From: Lamellibrachia columna
Lineage: Eukaryota > Annelida > Polychaeta > Sabellida > Siboglinidae
Direction of reading: 5' to 3'
Assembly (NCBI GenBank): GCA_963662155.1
Contig: OY759274.1
Coordinates: forward strand, 46,919,565 to 46,983,564
DNA length: 64,000 nt
In this document: positions 63,811 through 64,000 of the stretch, in pieces
Position numbering within the stretch: position 1 is the first letter of the stretch
How the letters are laid out: every line of letters starts with the position of its first letter
Program-made: the position numbers and the translations under genes
The notes under the pieces: generated by a model
Databases searched by the model: none
The model's input: the letters and a program-made list of their open reading frames with translations, nothing else
What the model was told of the DNA's origin: nothing

Positions 63811-64000
63811 ATCTACTCGACAACGACTATTAATGTCAACTAGTTCGTCTTGCGTCTACTCAACAACGACTATTAATGTCAACTTGTTCGTCTAGTGTCT
63901 ACTCGACAACGATTATTAATATCAACTAGTTCGTCTAACGGCTACTTGTCAATGACTATTAATATCAACTAGTTCGTCTAGCGTTTACTCGACAACGACT

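Larger units (their letters stand above)
1..64000 (+). repeat. 43-bp tandem satellite array filling the window
   Basis: A 43-bp monomer repeats head to tail with no interruption: 1,488 complete copies plus 14 bases. The consensus begins ACTCG, has CGAC at 4-7 and 10-13, palindromes ATTAAT (15-20) and AACTAGTT (24-31), and CGTCT at 32-36 and 39-43. Composition is A12 C11 G7 T13. Phase was checked by arithmetic on landmark variants across the window. Landmark distances are multiples of 43 except where four observed indel monomers intervene. All copies share one orientation. Stop triplets TAA (17-19), TAG (27-29) and TAG (36-38), combined with the one-base frame shift per monomer, close every forward frame within about 100 bases in the consensus. 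The reverse strand carries even more stops. The function is unknown. Large arrays like this usually form eukaryotic constitutive heterochromatin, which is inference here. Neither array end is in the window. Confidence 0.99.
54313..64000 (+). repeat. Type D HOR region (about 225 monomers)
   Basis: No head block occurs here. New landmarks replace it: CTTGCGTCTACTCAAC (54,347; 56,583; 59,249; 63,849), GCCTCTACACCAC (55,941; 58,650; 61,315; 63,207), GTTATTG (56,219; 58,885; 61,593; 63,485), TAATAGTAAC, and CTACTCTACAAC. Landmark spacings are 62-63 monomers (2,666-2,709 bp), 68 monomers between the first two TAGTAAC variants (55,450 to 58,374), and 44 monomers at the end. Type A-like ACTGTT modules are embedded near 57,500 and 60,160, so D is related to the left families but arranged separately. 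Confidence 0.9.

Noticed and set aside
1..64000. CRISPR array
   Set aside because: Repeats are contiguous, with no unique spacers between them; differences are scattered substitutions within a 43-bp unit, and no cas genes are present.
1..64000. Repeat-containing protein gene
   Set aside because: The 43-bp unit shifts frame by one each copy and contains TAA and two TAG triplets on the + strand, plus several stops on the - strand. No long open frame can persist in any of the six frames.
1..64000. CENP-B box in the monomer
   Set aside because: TTCGTCTAGCGG resembles the start of the mammalian box, but the required A and the spacing to CGGG do not fit, so it is only a partial likeness.
1..64000. 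Telomere, rDNA spacer or replication iterons
   Set aside because: No short telomeric G-rich motif, no rRNA-like sequence, and no flanking replication gene; the unit and scale match satellite DNA better.
1..64000. True monomer is an 86- or 129-bp dimer or trimer
   Set aside because: Adjacent monomers do not alternate consistently between two or three classes; the next clear periods are 17 monomers and 44-77 monomers.
1..64000. Hairpin or regulatory RNA from the palindromes
   Set aside because: AACTAGTT and ATTAAT are short self-palindromes without loops or long arms, present in almost every monomer; nothing supports an RNA gene or promoter.

Overview
The whole 64,000-base window is one uninterrupted satellite DNA array. 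A 43-bp monomer runs head to tail, always in the same orientation, from the first base to the last. Taking ACTCG as monomer position 1, the window holds 1,488 complete monomers (1-63,986) plus 14 bases of the next one. I found no gene, RNA gene, transposon, unique-sequence island, inversion or array edge. The 43-bp length is not a multiple of three, and the consensus carries three stop triplets on the + strand and more on the - strand, so it cannot be a repeat-rich coding region. The organism cannot be named from the sequence. An array this long, with nested higher-order repeats (HORs), is typical of eukaryotic heterochromatin (centromeric, pericentromeric or subtelomeric). I do not recognise the monomer as a known family.

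Consensus features: ACTCG starts the monomer; CGAC occurs twice (4-7 and 10-13); palindromes are ATTAAT (15-20) and AACTAGTT (24-31, containing a SpeI site); CGTCT is repeated at 32-36 and 39-43. Composition is A12 C11 G7 T13 (42% GC) with four CpGs. Variation lies mostly in positions 1-15 and 34-43. Only four monomers have a non-43 length: +2 at 18,577, -1 at 18,794, +2 at 34,488 and -1 at 60,247. These account exactly for the final phase.

HOR layout. Rare monomer variants act as landmarks. A distinctive six-monomer 'head block' recurs 15 times up to 50 kb and divides the array into units of 58, 68, 77, 68, 197, 48, 64, 9, 63, 186, 100, 64, 116 and 44 monomers. Type A units (68-mer, 2,924 bp) lie at 2.5-11.7 kb. 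Type B units (64-mer, 2,752 bp) lie at 0-2.5, 22.2-28.1 and 40.4-43.1 kb. A 9.0-kb block (11.7-20.7 kb) recurs as an 8.5-kb block (28.1-36.6 kb). A 3.2-kb block (36.6-39.8 kb) recurs at 44.3-47.5 kb. From about 54.3 kb to the right edge a different family, type D (about 62-68-mer), takes over and lacks the head block.

The array therefore looks built by repeated block duplication (44 to about 210 monomers) and by small in-register deletions that leave hybrid monomers. No undescribed gene system is visible. The noteworthy material is the strict 43-bp register, the nested mosaic HORs, the shared indel that ties two 9-kb blocks together, and the non-depleted CpG content with many CpG-transition variants. 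All counts come from reading and coordinate arithmetic, not from software.
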